A DNA stretch of 64,000 nt from Solobacterium sp. (lineage in GTDB: Bacteria > Bacillota_I > Bacilli_A > Erysipelotrichales > Erysipelotrichaceae): assembly GCA_017512555.1 (NCBI GenBank), contig JAFWFE010000035.1:29416-93415 (forward strand), in the 5' to 3' direction. Shown here one piece after another: positions 9,552-18,920 of the stretch (positions are counted from its first letter, which is position 1; the number at the start of each line of letters is the position of its first letter). Under the pieces are notes generated by a model. The model ran no database searches and was not told where the DNA came from. It worked only from the letters and a program-made list of their open reading frames with translations. A program made the position numbers and the translations under genes.

Positions 9552-10475
9552 ATGCTAAAGTACATATTGAAAAGACTTGCGATAGGTTTGGTCACATTGC
9601 TTATCCTGTCTACAATAACATTCTTCGGCGTCAGAGCCATGCCTGGTGATCCTTTTGAACAGGATAACAAGGTTATGTCTCCGGAAACATACCAGGCGCT
9701 GCAGGAAAAGTTTCATTTAGATAAGCCTTTATCTGAGCAGTATGTCATTTTCCTGAAAAATGCCATCCATGGAGATTTCGGCGAATCTATTTCAAAGAAA
9801 GGAAAGCTTGTTTCTGATATCATCGCACTTCGTTTTCCGGTTACGGCAAAACTGGGGTCTATTGCATTTGTGGTCGCGATGTTGATCGGACTAACGCTGG
9901 GAATTATCTCGGCACTAACAAAACATCGATGGGTGAATAACCTGATCACGCTGATTGCAACACTGGGTGTATCTATCCCGGGCTTCCTGTTTGCCTTGCT
10001 GATCATGATCGTCTTTGCTGTAAAACTGAAATGGCTGCCGATCGTTGGTCTCCAAGGCCCGGAATATTATATTTTGCCGGTAGCGGCTCTGTCACTCGGA
10101 CCGATTTCTTCGGTTACCCGTCTTACCAGAAGCTCGCTGCGTGACGTCATGCATGAGGATTACATTACACTGTCCAGAAGTAAGGGAAATAAAGAGTTCC
10201 GTACAATTGTACTGCACGGTCTCAAGAACGCGCTTCTGCCTGTAATTACTCTTGCCGGTCCGTTGTTTGCCGGTATGATCACCGGTTCCCTGGTTATTGA
10301 AACATTGTTCTCGGTTCCGGGTATCGGTGCGGAATTTACCAACAGTATCACCAATCGTGACTATACACTGGTCATGGCTTTGACGATTCTGTTTGGTACA
10401 TTGGTTATTATCATGAATCTTGTGTCCGATGTTGTCGCGGCTATCGTAGACCCCCGGATCAAGTTAGGAAAGTAG
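9552..10475 (+). CDS. oppB: Oligopeptide ABC transporter permease, OppB-type
   Basis: This 307-residue permease begins MLKYILKRLAIG, as OppB/DppB proteins do, with six membrane helices and the inner-membrane loop with the EAA-like segment near RSSLRDVMHEDYI...AL. An in-frame ATG exists at 9519, but AAGGGGGA before 9552 and family alignment support the later start. First gene of oppBCDF-oppA-oppA. It moves short peptides inward across the plasma membrane together with OppC. Confidence 0.94.
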   Translation: MLKYILKRLAIGLVTLLILSTITFFGVRAMPGDPFEQDNKVMSPETYQALQEKFHLDKPLSEQYVIFLKNAIHGDFGESISKKGKLVSDIIALRFPVTAKLGSIAFVVAMLIGLTLGIISALTKHRWVNNLITLIATLGVSIPGFLFALLIMIVFAVKLKWLPIVGLQGPEYYILPVAALSLGPISSVTRLTRSSLRDVMHEDYITLSRSKGNKEFRTIVLHGLKNALLPVITLAGPLFAGMITGSLVIETLFSVPGIGAEFTNSITNRDYTLVMALTILFGTLVIIMNLVSDVVAAIVDPRIKLGK

Positions 10476-10485
10476 GGCAGCGGAT

Positions 10486-11412
10486 ATGAGTGAAAACAGA
10501 TTAGAATATACAGATGATCTTTTCGATAAACTGCCTGAAGAGGATAAGAACTCTGAGTTTATTGCGATTGCCAGTAAGACGTTCGCAAGAGATGCCTGGG
10601 ACAGATTCAGAAAGAACAAGCTTGCTCTTTATGGTCTGGTCTTCCTGGTCATCATGATTATCCTTGCGATTTTTGTCCCCATCCTGGCTCCGTATGAATT
10701 CGATACACAGGATATGGTCAATCGTAATGCCATGCCCAGTCTTCAGCATTTCTTCGGCACTGACAAACAGGGAAGAGATATCTTCGTCCGTGTCATGTAT
10801 GGTGCGCGTATTTCTCTGTCTATTGGTTTCTCTACAGCTGCGATCAACCTGGTGATTGGTATTCTCTACGGTGGTATCTCCGGCTATGTCGGCGGCAGAG
10901 TTGACATGGTCATGATGCGTATTATCGATATTATCTACGCTGTTCCTTCTCTGATTTATGTTGTATTGATCCTGCTGGTCTTCGGTGACAGTATCGGAAG
11001 TATGATGCTTGCCATCTGTCTGACTTCCTGGATCGGTATGGCCCGTCAGGTACGAGCACAGGTCATGTCCCTGAAAGAGATGGAATTCGCTCTGGCAGCC
11101 AGAGTTATCGGTGCCAGTGACAAAAGAATCCTTCTCAAGCATCTGATTATTAACGCATTAGGTCCGATCATTGTCTCCCTGACCATGATGGTTCCGGCAG
11201 CCATCTTTACCGAATCCTTCCTCAGTTTCGTCGGTATCGGTCTGAATCCGGCAATCCCGAGCTGGGGCAAACTGGCAAATGACTGCCGTGCTCTGATCTT
11301 TACACAGCCGATCCAGATCATCTGGCCGGTCGGCGCGATCTGTCTGACGATCCTTGCGCTGAACTTTGTCGGTGACGGTATCGGTGAAGCATTCCAGGCA
11401 AGAACAAGGTAG
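10486..11412 (+). CDS. oppC: Oligopeptide ABC transporter permease, OppC-type
   Basis: This 308-residue permease has the N-terminal OppC extension, a first helix at about 50-72, the FGTDKQGRDIFVR motif (about 88-100) typical of OppC/DppC, and five further helices with the EAA loop (MEFALAARVIGASDKRILLKH). It lies 10 bp after oppB and forms the second transmembrane subunit. Confidence 0.94.
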   Translation: MSENRLEYTDDLFDKLPEEDKNSEFIAIASKTFARDAWDRFRKNKLALYGLVFLVIMIILAIFVPILAPYEFDTQDMVNRNAMPSLQHFFGTDKQGRDIFVRVMYGARISLSIGFSTAAINLVIGILYGGISGYVGGRVDMVMMRIIDIIYAVPSLIYVVLILLVFGDSIGSMMLAICLTSWIGMARQVRAQVMSLKEMEFALAARVIGASDKRILLKHLIINALGPIIVSLTMMVPAAIFTESFLSFVGIGLNPAIPSWGKLANDCRALIFTQPIQIIWPVGAICLTILALNFVGDGIGEAFQARTR

Positions 11413-11422
11413 GTGAGTGAAT

Positions 11423-12424
11423 ATGGCATTATTAGAAGTTAAAAATCTAAGTACGGAATTCACTACCGCACAGGGAAATGTCCTGGCTGTACGTGATGTA
11501 TCGTTCCAGGTAGATCAGGGTGAAGCCCTGGGTATCGTCGGTGAATCCGGTTCCGGAAAGAGCCAGACGATGTATTCCATTATCGGATTGCTGGCAGACA
11601 ACGGTATCATCACAAGCGGTGAAGTTACCTTTGACGGTCAGAATATCTCGCGGAGTCAGTTTAAGACAAAGAAAGACTATGACAACTTCATGCGTCAGTT
11701 CCGCGGTAATTCCATGGCGATGATCTTCCAGGATCCGATGACCTTCCTGAACCCGGTAATCAAGATTGAAACACAGCTTGTCGAACCGCTGATGAATCAT
11801 ACAAAGATGAACCGGTCAGAAGCCAGAGAAAGAGCTCTTGAGTTGATGCGTAAGGTTGGTATTCCTTCACCGGAAAAACGTATTGAACAGTATCCGTTTG
11901 AATTCTCCGGCGGTATGCGTCAGAGAATTGTCATCGCTATCGCGCTGGCCAACAACCCCAAGCTGATCATTGCGGACGAACCGACAACTGCTCTGGACGT
12001 TACGATCCAGGCACAGGTACTGGAACTGATCGATGAACTGAAAGTACAGGGCAATTCCGCGATCATCATGATCACGCATGACCTTGGTGTTGTTGCCAAA
12101 CTGTGTGACCGTATCGCTATCATGTACGGCGGCAAGATCGTTGAAATCGGTACGGACAAGGATATCTTCTATGATCCGAAACATCCGTATACCAAAGGTC
12201 TGCTGAACTGTATTGCCAATCCTGAGGATGATGACGAAGATGAACTTCGTCCGATTCCGGGATCTCCGCCGGATCTGCTGAATCCCCCGAAAGGCTGCCC
12301 GTTTGTGGATCGTTGTGAAGAGGCGATGAGAATCTGTAAGAATTATCCGCCGGAAGTCACGGTATTCAGCAATACACACCAATGTTCCTGTTGGTTATTA
12401 CATGAAAAGGCGGTGGCGAAATGA
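11423..12424 (+). CDS. oppD: Oligopeptide ABC transporter ATP-binding protein, OppD-type
   Basis: This 334-residue ATPase has Walker A GESGSGKS (40-47), Q-loop FQDPM, signature FSGGMRQR, Walker B LIIADEPT and the switch His in MITHD. The C-terminal oligopeptide/dipeptide domain has the Cys-rich NPPKGCPF...C...C pattern. A GTG at 11417 overlaps the ribosome site AGGTGAG, so ATG 11423 is preferred. Its stop overlaps the oppF start by 4 bp (ATGA). Confidence 0.94.
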   Translation: MALLEVKNLSTEFTTAQGNVLAVRDVSFQVDQGEALGIVGESGSGKSQTMYSIIGLLADNGIITSGEVTFDGQNISRSQFKTKKDYDNFMRQFRGNSMAMIFQDPMTFLNPVIKIETQLVEPLMNHTKMNRSEARERALELMRKVGIPSPEKRIEQYPFEFSGGMRQRIVIAIALANNPKLIIADEPTTALDVTIQAQVLELIDELKVQGNSAIIMITHDLGVVAKLCDRIAIMYGGKIVEIGTDKDIFYDPKHPYTKGLLNCIANPEDDDEDELRPIPGSPPDLLNPPKGCPFVDRCEEAMRICKNYPPEVTVFSNTHQCSCWLLHEKAVAK

Positions 12425-13397
12425 GTGAGAATGCAATTCTTGAAGTCAAGAATCTGAAAACATACTTCGATGTTACAAAGGGAATCTTTACCCGGAAACA
12501 GATCGTTAAGGCTGTAGATGACGTATCCTTCGATGTAAAGGAAAACGAAACCTTCGGTCTTGTCGGTGAATCCGGCTGTGGTAAGACTACTCTGGGAAGA
12601 ACAATTGTAAAACTGTATGACCCGGTTTCCGGATCCATTACCTTCCAGGGTCAGGATATTGCCAAACTCAAGGGTAAAGACCTGACGAAATTCCGTAAAG
12701 ATATGCAGATGATCTTCCAGGATCCGTACGCATCCCTTAATCCGAGAATGACTGTCGGTGAAATCATCAAGGAACCGATGATCATTCATAACATCTATAA
12801 CACCGATCAGGAAAGAGAAGACAGAGTTGTCGAACTCTTAAGGATCGTTGGCTTAAAACCTGACCACATCCGCCGTTATCCGGCAGAATTCTCCGGTGGT
12901 CAGAGACAACGTATGGTATTGCCAGAGCTCTGGCAGTCGATCCGAAATTCATCGTATGTGATGAACCAATCTCTGCTCTGGATGTTTCCATCCAGGCACA
13001 GGTAGTCAACCTGCTGAAAGAGATTCAGAAGGAAATGGGCTTATCTTATCTGTTTATCGCTCATGACCTTTCCATGGTTAAGCACATCTCGGATCGTATC
13101 GGTGTTATGTATCTGGGTCATCTGGTCGAATGTGGTCCTTCCAATGATGTATACCACAGACCGCTGCACCCATACACTACGGCATTATTATCCGCAATTC
13201 CGATTCCGGATCCGGACACAGCCAAGGCGAAGAGAAGAATCGTACTGGAAGGGGAAATACCCAGTCCGATCAATCCGCCGGAAGGCTGTCCGTTCTGCAC
13301 ACGTTGTCAGAAGGCAACAGAACGTTGCCATGTTGAACGGCCGCAGATGATCCAGGTAGGAACCCGAACAGTCGCATGTCATCTTTATGAAAGGTAA
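12421..13397 (+). pseudogene. oppF: OppF-type ATP-binding subunit, frameshifted
   Basis: The first frame (12421-13005) holds Walker A GESGCGKT (49-56), Q-loop and signature SGGQRQR, then derails after 12914. Reading one frame over from 12918 restores the expected text: [19 protein letters not shown], the D-loop, the H-loop IAHDLS, and the C-terminal Cys-rich OppF domain up to 13397. The expected codons Ile-Gly (ATC GGT) appear as ATGGT, so one base is missing. As written, the product is 194 residues ending in a false tail, without Walker B. Flanking opp genes are intact. This is either a real inactivating mutation or a sequencing error; not a homopolymer, so I cannot decide. Confidence 0.85.
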
Positions 13398-13408
13398 GGG
13401 GAAAAGAA

Positions 13409-15079
13409 ATGACAAAGTACGTTAAAAGATTAACTGCAGGACTGATGGCTTTGGCTTTAGTCGCCTGCTCCAACGGCGGAGGCTCCGCTGCTACACCGAC
13501 TCCTGCGTCCACTTCCGGAACAGAAACCCAGGCTCCGGCAGCTGAACCTGGTTACAAGACAACATTTACGTTTGCCATCGGCGGTGAACCGACATACCTG
13601 GATCCTTCCAGAACAGGTGATTCTGTAACTGCTGAAGTAACAAACCAGATCTGGGATACACTGTTTATCCTTGGTGAAGATGGTTCACCGGTTCCTTCTA
13701 ACTGTATCGACTGGTCTGTCAGTGATGATGGTCTGACTTATACATTCAAGCTTGATCCAAACGGCAAATGGAGTGACGGAGAACCTCTGACTGCTGAACA
13801 CTATGTCTTCGGTATCAAGCGCTGCATCGGTATGGGTTATGACAACGTCGGCTTCCTTGAATTCATCACAAAGTATGTCAAGAATGCGGAAGCGCACGTA
13901 CTGGATGATGTTGCGAACATGGATGATGTCGGTGTAAGAGCTGTTGATGACTTCACACTTGAAATCGAACTGTTCACATTATGTCCGTTCTTCACATCTC
14001 TGACGCCTGCAATCGTCTATGCTGCACAGCGTCCGGAATTCTCTACAGAACATGATTCCGAATGGTCTTCCACACCTGGTTATCCGACCACCGGCGCATT
14101 CTATCCGACAAAGATCGATGCTGCTTCTGAATTCATTCTGAAGAAGAACGAAAACTTCGCGCATGCAGACGATGTTACTGTTGATGAAATGATCATCAAG
14201 GTAATGCCTTCCATGGAAGCTTCCCAGATGGCATTCCGTACAGGCGAGATCGACTATGATACATCCGCAGGTTCTGATGTCGTCAACATCCCTGACCTGA
14301 AGGATAATATCATTATTGCCGGCAACGTCAACTACTACATGAGCATTAACTGCTATGAAGGCAATCCTGCTCTGAATGATGTAAGAGTACGTCGTGCGAT
14401 GCAGCTTGGTATGGATCGTTCTGCATTCGTCACAGCTCTTGACGCCGGCGATGTCTTCTATGAACTGAATGGATTTATCCCTCATGGTCTGCCGGGAATC
14501 AACGGTGACTTCCGTACAGAATCCGACAACACGGAAAAACTCGTGTACACTGACAAGGATGAAGCGAGAGCTCTGATGGAAGAAGCAGGATTCAGTGAGA
14601 CAAATCGTCTTGCTCTGGAATACTCCTACAACCAGAACTCCATGCATGATACCGTTGCTGCTGTTATTACAGAACAGCTGAAGGATATCTACATCGATGT
14701 AACTCTGAAGACATCTGAATTACGTACATTCTTCGATGACCGTTCTTATGGCCGTTATGATATCTGCAGAAATGCGTATTCCGCAGACTACATGGATCCG
14801 TACAACTTCATGGCTTTGATGGATACATCCAACAACACCAGAGGTATCTTCTTCGGTGATGATTACTATAACCAGCAGCTGGCAGAAACCTTCAATATGA
14901 CAGGTGACGAACGTCTCCAGGCATTCCACGATCTTGAACATTACGCGATCGCTGAACAGTGCTGGAACTGCCCGTTATTCGGTTATGGTGATGTTTCTCT
15001 GCAGAAGACAGGTACAACAGGTGTTATCGTCAATCCTCAGGGAACACATTACTTCATGTATGTGAAGTGTCCTGAATAA
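13409..15079 (+). CDS. oppA: Oligopeptide-binding lipoprotein, OppA-type (copy 1)
   Basis: This 556-residue SBP_bac_5 family protein has a lipoprotein signal with lipobox LVAC at Cys20, a Ser/Thr/Ala-rich linker, then the bilobed binding domain beginning near YKTTFTFAIGGEPTYLDP. It would be anchored outside the membrane and deliver peptides to OppBCDF. GGGGAAA precedes the start, 11 bp after the oppF frame. A second, closely similar gene follows at 15165. Confidence 0.94.
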   Translation: MTKYVKRLTAGLMALALVACSNGGGSAATPTPASTSGTETQAPAAEPGYKTTFTFAIGGEPTYLDPSRTGDSVTAEVTNQIWDTLFILGEDGSPVPSNCIDWSVSDDGLTYTFKLDPNGKWSDGEPLTAEHYVFGIKRCIGMGYDNVGFLEFITKYVKNAEAHVLDDVANMDDVGVRAVDDFTLEIELFTLCPFFTSLTPAIVYAAQRPEFSTEHDSEWSSTPGYPTTGAFYPTKIDAASEFILKKNENFAHADDVTVDEMIIKVMPSMEASQMAFRTGEIDYDTSAGSDVVNIPDLKDNIIIAGNVNYYMSINCYEGNPALNDVRVRRAMQLGMDRSAFVTALDAGDVFYELNGFIPHGLPGINGDFRTESDNTEKLVYTDKDEARALMEEAGFSETNRLALEYSYNQNSMHDTVAAVITEQLKDIYIDVTLKTSELRTFFDDRSYGRYDICRNAYSADYMDPYNFMALMDTSNNTRGIFFGDDYYNQQLAETFNMTGDERLQAFHDLEHYAIAEQCWNCPLFGYGDVSLQKTGTTGVIVNPQGTHYFMYVKCPE

Positions 15080-15100
15080 AAAAACTAACTTCGGTATAGA

Positions 15101-15131
15101 GACAGGACCGGATCTTAGTGAAGGTCCTGTC
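15101..15131 (+). other. Stable mRNA hairpin between the two oppA genes
   Basis: A perfect 9-bp stem, GACAGGACC (15101-15109) with GGTCCTGTC (15123-15131), has a 13-base loop. No T-run follows, so it is unlikely to terminate. It may stabilise or process the mRNA and set the relative amounts of the two binding proteins. Confidence 0.6.
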
Positions 15132-15164
15132 TGCATATACAAATCTAGAGAAAGGGGAAAGTAA

Positions 15165-16832
15165 ATGAAAACTTTCAAAAAACTGATTGTTGGTATCGCT
15201 GCTCTCTCCCTGGCTGCGTGCTCAGGCAAGGGCGGTAATTCCGCAACCACTCCTGCTGCGACTTCTGAAGCTACTACAGAACCGTCAGCAGAGACTTCAT
15301 CAGGCTACAAGACAACATTTACCTATGCTGTCGGTGGTGAGCCTACTTACATGGATCCGGCAAGATGCGGTGACTCTGTTACAGCAGAGATCCACAACGA
15401 GATCTGGTATCCGTTGTTCTACCTGGGAGAAGACGGTTCTCCTCTGAATGGTGACTGTATTGATTATACGATCAGTGATGACCTGCTGACCTATACATTC
15501 AAACTGGATCCGAACGCGAAGTGGAGTGACGGTGAGCCGATCACTGCTGATCAGTATGTATTCGGTATCAAGCGTTGTATCGGTATGGGTTATGACAATG
15601 CCGGTTATCTGACCATGATCACCAACTATATTGAAAATGCTGAAGCACACGTTGAAGGCGATGTAGCAGATATGGATGATGTCGGTGTCAAGGCGATTGA
15701 TGACTATACACTGGAAATCAAACTGAACGGACCGTGTCCTTTCTTCGTCAGCTTACTGCCGACACAGGTATTTGCAGCACTCCGTCCGGAATTTGCTACA
15801 GAACATGATTCCGAATGGTCCAGTACTCCGGATTTCCCGACAACAGGCGCGTTCTATCTGACAAAGATCGACTCTGCTTCTGAGTATGTGATGGAAAAGA
15901 ACCCGTACTTCGCACATGCAGATGATGTCGTTGTTGAACACATGATTGCCAAGATCATGCCTTCCATGGAAGCTTCTCAGATGGCATTCCAGACAGGCGA
16001 AATCGACTATGATACAGGCGCAAGTTCTGACGTAGTCAATGTTCCTGAACTGAAGGACGCTGTCTCCATTTCCGGTAACGTCAACTACTACATGAATATC
16101 CAGTGCTACGAAGGTAATGAAGCGCTTAAGGATGTCAGAGTACGTCGTGCGATCCAGCTCGGTTTCGACCGTTCCGCGTTCGTTACAGCTCTTGATGCAG
16201 GTGATGTGTACTATGAACTGTATGGATTTATTCCTGTAGGTATTCCTGGTGCGCATGGTGACTTCCGTACAGAATCCGACAACACAGAAAAACTCGTTTA
16301 CTGTGACAAGGATGAAGCCAGAGCTCTGATGGAAGAAGCAGGATTCAGTGAGACAAATCGTCTTGCTCTGGAATACTACTACAACCAGAACTCCATGCAT
16401 GATACTGTTGCGGCAGTGATCGCTGAACAGCTGAAAGACATCTATATCGATGTAACATTAAAGACAGCTGAACTCCGTACATTCTTCGATGACCGTTCCT
16501 ATGGACGTTATGATCTTGCACGTAATGCATTCTCTGCAGACTACATGGATCCTTGGAACTATCTGGAACTGATGGTTACCTGGAATAACACAAGAGGAAC
16601 ATTCTTCGGTGATGAAACTTATGACAACATGCTGAAGGCAACCATGACCATGGAAGGCGAAGAACGTATGCAGGCATTACATGATGCTGAACATTACGCA
16701 ATCGCTGAACAGTGCTGGAACTGCCCGTTATTCGGTTATGGTAGTGTTTCCTTACAGAAACCTGGCACAACAGGCGTCATTAATAACCCTCAGGCAAACC
16801 ATATCTTCTGGTATGTCAAGTGTCCGGAATAA
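15165..16832 (+). CDS. oppA: Oligopeptide-binding lipoprotein, OppA-type (copy 2)
   Basis: This 555-residue paralog of the gene just upstream has lipobox LAAC at Cys19 and the same domain layout. Long stretches are near identical between the copies even at silent sites, for example 14505-14650 against 16258-16403, while other parts differ more. Two binding proteins for one transporter would widen the peptide range. AAAGGGGAAAG precedes ATG 15165, and a strong terminator follows, so this is the last opp gene. Confidence 0.94.
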   Translation: MKTFKKLIVGIAALSLAACSGKGGNSATTPAATSEATTEPSAETSSGYKTTFTYAVGGEPTYMDPARCGDSVTAEIHNEIWYPLFYLGEDGSPLNGDCIDYTISDDLLTYTFKLDPNAKWSDGEPITADQYVFGIKRCIGMGYDNAGYLTMITNYIENAEAHVEGDVADMDDVGVKAIDDYTLEIKLNGPCPFFVSLLPTQVFAALRPEFATEHDSEWSSTPDFPTTGAFYLTKIDSASEYVMEKNPYFAHADDVVVEHMIAKIMPSMEASQMAFQTGEIDYDTGASSDVVNVPELKDAVSISGNVNYYMNIQCYEGNEALKDVRVRRAIQLGFDRSAFVTALDAGDVYYELYGFIPVGIPGAHGDFRTESDNTEKLVYCDKDEARALMEEAGFSETNRLALEYYYNQNSMHDTVAAVIAEQLKDIYIDVTLKTAELRTFFDDRSYGRYDLARNAFSADYMDPWNYLELMVTWNNTRGTFFGDETYDNMLKATMTMEGEERMQALHDAEHYAIAEQCWNCPLFGYGSVSLQKPGTTGVINNPQANHIFWYVKCPE

Positions 16833-16856
16833 TCGCATAAACCACGATTAATACTT

Positions 16857-16890
16857 AAGAGGGAGTCCATTCGGACTTCCTCTTATCTTT
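16857..16890 (+). terminator. Terminator at end of opp operon
   Basis: A 12-bp stem (16857-16868 with 16873-16884, one G-T pair, loop ATTC) is followed by ATCTTT. It closes the opp transcript. Confidence 0.75.
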
Positions 16891-16893
16891 CAT

Positions 16894-16947
16894 GAATTGT
16901 TTGTTTTCCTGAGTACAGATGCTGTATTGAGGAAAGCGACACAATTC
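16894..16947 (+). repeat. Long near-perfect dyad (hairpin) before S9 peptidase gene
   Basis: Three nested inverted-repeat pairs lie in line: GAATTGT/ACAATTC (16894-16900, 16941-16947), TTTCCT/AGGAAA (16905-16910, 16930-16935) and TACAG/CTGTA (16914-16918, 16922-16926). With wobble pairs the arms join into one stem of about 24 bp with a G-G mismatch, a bulged C and a 3-base loop. It ends just before the AAAGGAGG ribosome site and has no T-run. A possible promoter (TTGTTT 16901-16906, TGCTGTATT 16920-16928) lies inside it, so it could be an operator or an RNA control element. Confidence 0.7.
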
Positions 16948-16965
16948 AGGTAAAGGAGGATACAC

Positions 16966-18918
16966 ATGAAACCGATTGCGTTAGACCAGTTCAAGGAGTA
17001 CACGTTTCTTTCATCTTTATCTGTGACTGCAGATAAAACACAGCTATATTTTATCCGTACCAGGGTAAACATGGAAAAGAACGGATATGAACAGCAGTTG
17101 ATGACGATGAATACAACGGAGAAGAAAGCAGTACCGGCAGGAGACTGGAAAGAGCGTGTTTCCTATACGATTATCGGGAATGATGTTTTCCTGCTGGATA
17201 AAGATCCGGAAAACAAGACAACACATACTCTGGTCAAAAAGAAAACCGATGCCGGGGAAGAGACAGTTCTTACCGTACCTCTGGGTATCGGAAGGATCCT
17301 GGACTTTGATAAAAACCATTATCTGGTCAACGCGCAGACAAACCGCGCATGTCCGGACTACCATGCCCTGAGTGAGGAAGAGAAAAAAGCGTATGACCAG
17401 AGTGTGGAAGACAACAAGGATTATATCGTCTTTGATGAGTATCCGTTTGTGTTTAACGGTGCCGGTGTCATCAACGGAAACCGTAATTCCCTGTTCCTGG
17501 TGAACAAAAAGACAGGTGCTGCGAAGAAGATCGTTCCGGATACCTTTGATGTCGGAAGTTTTGAAATCATTAAGGGAAAACTGATCTTTGTTGCCAATGA
17601 CTTTACGACATTCAAGACAAAGTGGGACAAGATCTACAGTTATAATGCCAGAACCCACGCTGTGGAGGAAATTTACGGAGAACGTATGCAGATCCACCGT
17701 GTCTTTGAACAAGACGGGAAGATCTATGTCAAAGGTACCTTCGGCAAAGACTGGGGTGAGATGGAAGCCGGTAAGATCTATGAACTGAAGAACGGGCAGA
17801 TGGTCCTCCGCGCGGATACAGAATACTCCATGTATAACTCCATTGCGACAGACTGTCATTACGGACGTACCAAGGGCTTTGACCACGTGGATGGTGTGAA
17901 TTATTTTGTGACAACAGATCGTGACCGTGGTGTGCTGCTGAAATTGAATCAGGGCAGCTTTGAGAAGGTGATCAACCTGAGTGGTTCCGTGGACGATTTC
18001 GCCTTCGGACCGGAGAGTATCTTCATTATTGGTACGTTAAAGCAGGATCTGCAGGAGATCTACGAAGTCATAGACAACAAGGCGAAGAAACTGACTTCGT
18101 TCAACACAAAGACGCTGAGAGGCTGTTATGTGTCCAAGCCGGAAAGACTAACAGTTGACCGCGCAATACCCGTGGACGGATGGGTGATGAAACCAATCGA
18201 TTATGATCCGTCAAGGAAGTATCCGGTGATCCTGGATATTCACGGCGGCCCGAAAGCTGCCTACAGTGATGTCTTCTATCATGAGATGCAGTATTGGGCA
18301 GGTCAGGGATACTTTGTGATGTACTGCAATCCCCGCGGTTCTGACGGTAAAGGTAACCAGTATGCAGATCTGCGTCACCAGTGGGGCGGTATCGACTATT
18401 CTGATATCATGGCTTTTGTGGATACAGTACTGGCAAAATATCCGGCCATCGATGAAGAACGCATGGGTGTTACCGGAGGGAGCTACGGTGGTTATATGAC
18501 CAACTGGATCATCGGACAGACCGACCGGTTCAAGGCTGCGGCTACCCAGCGTTCCATCTCCAACTGGATCAGTGAAGTCGGTGTCAGTGACTATGGTATC
18601 GATTTCCCGATAGAACAGGAATTCGGAGATGTCTATAACTGTGCCGCGGAACTGTGGGGAATGAGCCCGCTGAAGTTCGCAAATAACGCGGTGACACCGA
18701 CACTGTTCATCCATTCTACGGAAGACTACCGCTGTCCGGTACCGGAGGCTCTTCAGCTGTATACAGCCCTGACATGCCGCGGTGTTGAGACACGTATGGT
18801 TCTGTTCAAAGGTGAAAACCACGAACTGTCCAGAAGCGGTAAGCCTCTGCACCGGATCCGCCGTCTGAGCGAGATCACAACATGGATGGATAAACATCTG
18901 AAAAACACGGAGGAGTAA
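16966..18918 (+). CDS. S9 family prolyl oligopeptidase / acylaminoacyl-type peptidase
   Basis: This 650-residue serine peptidase has an N-terminal beta-propeller-type region (about 1-390) and a C-terminal alpha/beta-hydrolase domain. The nucleophile is Ser506 in GGSYGG; Asp587 (STEDYR) and His619 (GENHELS) complete the triad. The oxyanion region has DIHGGPKAAY. There is no signal peptide, so it should act in the cytoplasm on imported oligopeptides. AAAGGAGG precedes ATG 16966. It is the first gene of a peptidase run placed right after the opp operon. Confidence 0.92.
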   Translation: MKPIALDQFKEYTFLSSLSVTADKTQLYFIRTRVNMEKNGYEQQLMTMNTTEKKAVPAGDWKERVSYTIIGNDVFLLDKDPENKTTHTLVKKKTDAGEETVLTVPLGIGRILDFDKNHYLVNAQTNRACPDYHALSEEEKKAYDQSVEDNKDYIVFDEYPFVFNGAGVINGNRNSLFLVNKKTGAAKKIVPDTFDVGSFEIIKGKLIFVANDFTTFKTKWDKIYSYNARTHAVEEIYGERMQIHRVFEQDGKIYVKGTFGKDWGEMEAGKIYELKNGQMVLRADTEYSMYNSIATDCHYGRTKGFDHVDGVNYFVTTDRDRGVLLKLNQGSFEKVINLSGSVDDFAFGPESIFIIGTLKQDLQEIYEVIDNKAKKLTSFNTKTLRGCYVSKPERLTVDRAIPVDGWVMKPIDYDPSRKYPVILDIHGGPKAAYSDVFYHEMQYWAGQGYFVMYCNPRGSDGKGNQYADLRHQWGGIDYSDIMAFVDTVLAKYPAIDEERMGVTGGSYGGYMTNWIIGQTDRFKAAATQRSISNWISEVGVSDYGIDFPIEQEFGDVYNCAAELWGMSPLKFANNAVTPTLFIHSTEDYRCPVPEALQLYTALTCRGVETRMVLFKGENHELSRSGKPLHRIRRLSEITTWMDKHLKNTEE

Positions 18919-18920
18919 TT

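Noticed and set aside
12890..13010. Programmed ribosomal frameshift in oppF
   Set aside because: No slippery heptamer or following pseudoknot is visible at the shift point, and OppF proteins are not known to use frameshifting; a deletion or read error is simpler.
13979..14647. 222-codon minus-strand frame opposite oppA copy 1 (and a similar one opposite copy 2 at 15753-16400)
   Set aside because: The two antisense frames resemble each other only because the oppA genes are paralogs; no ribosome site or family match.
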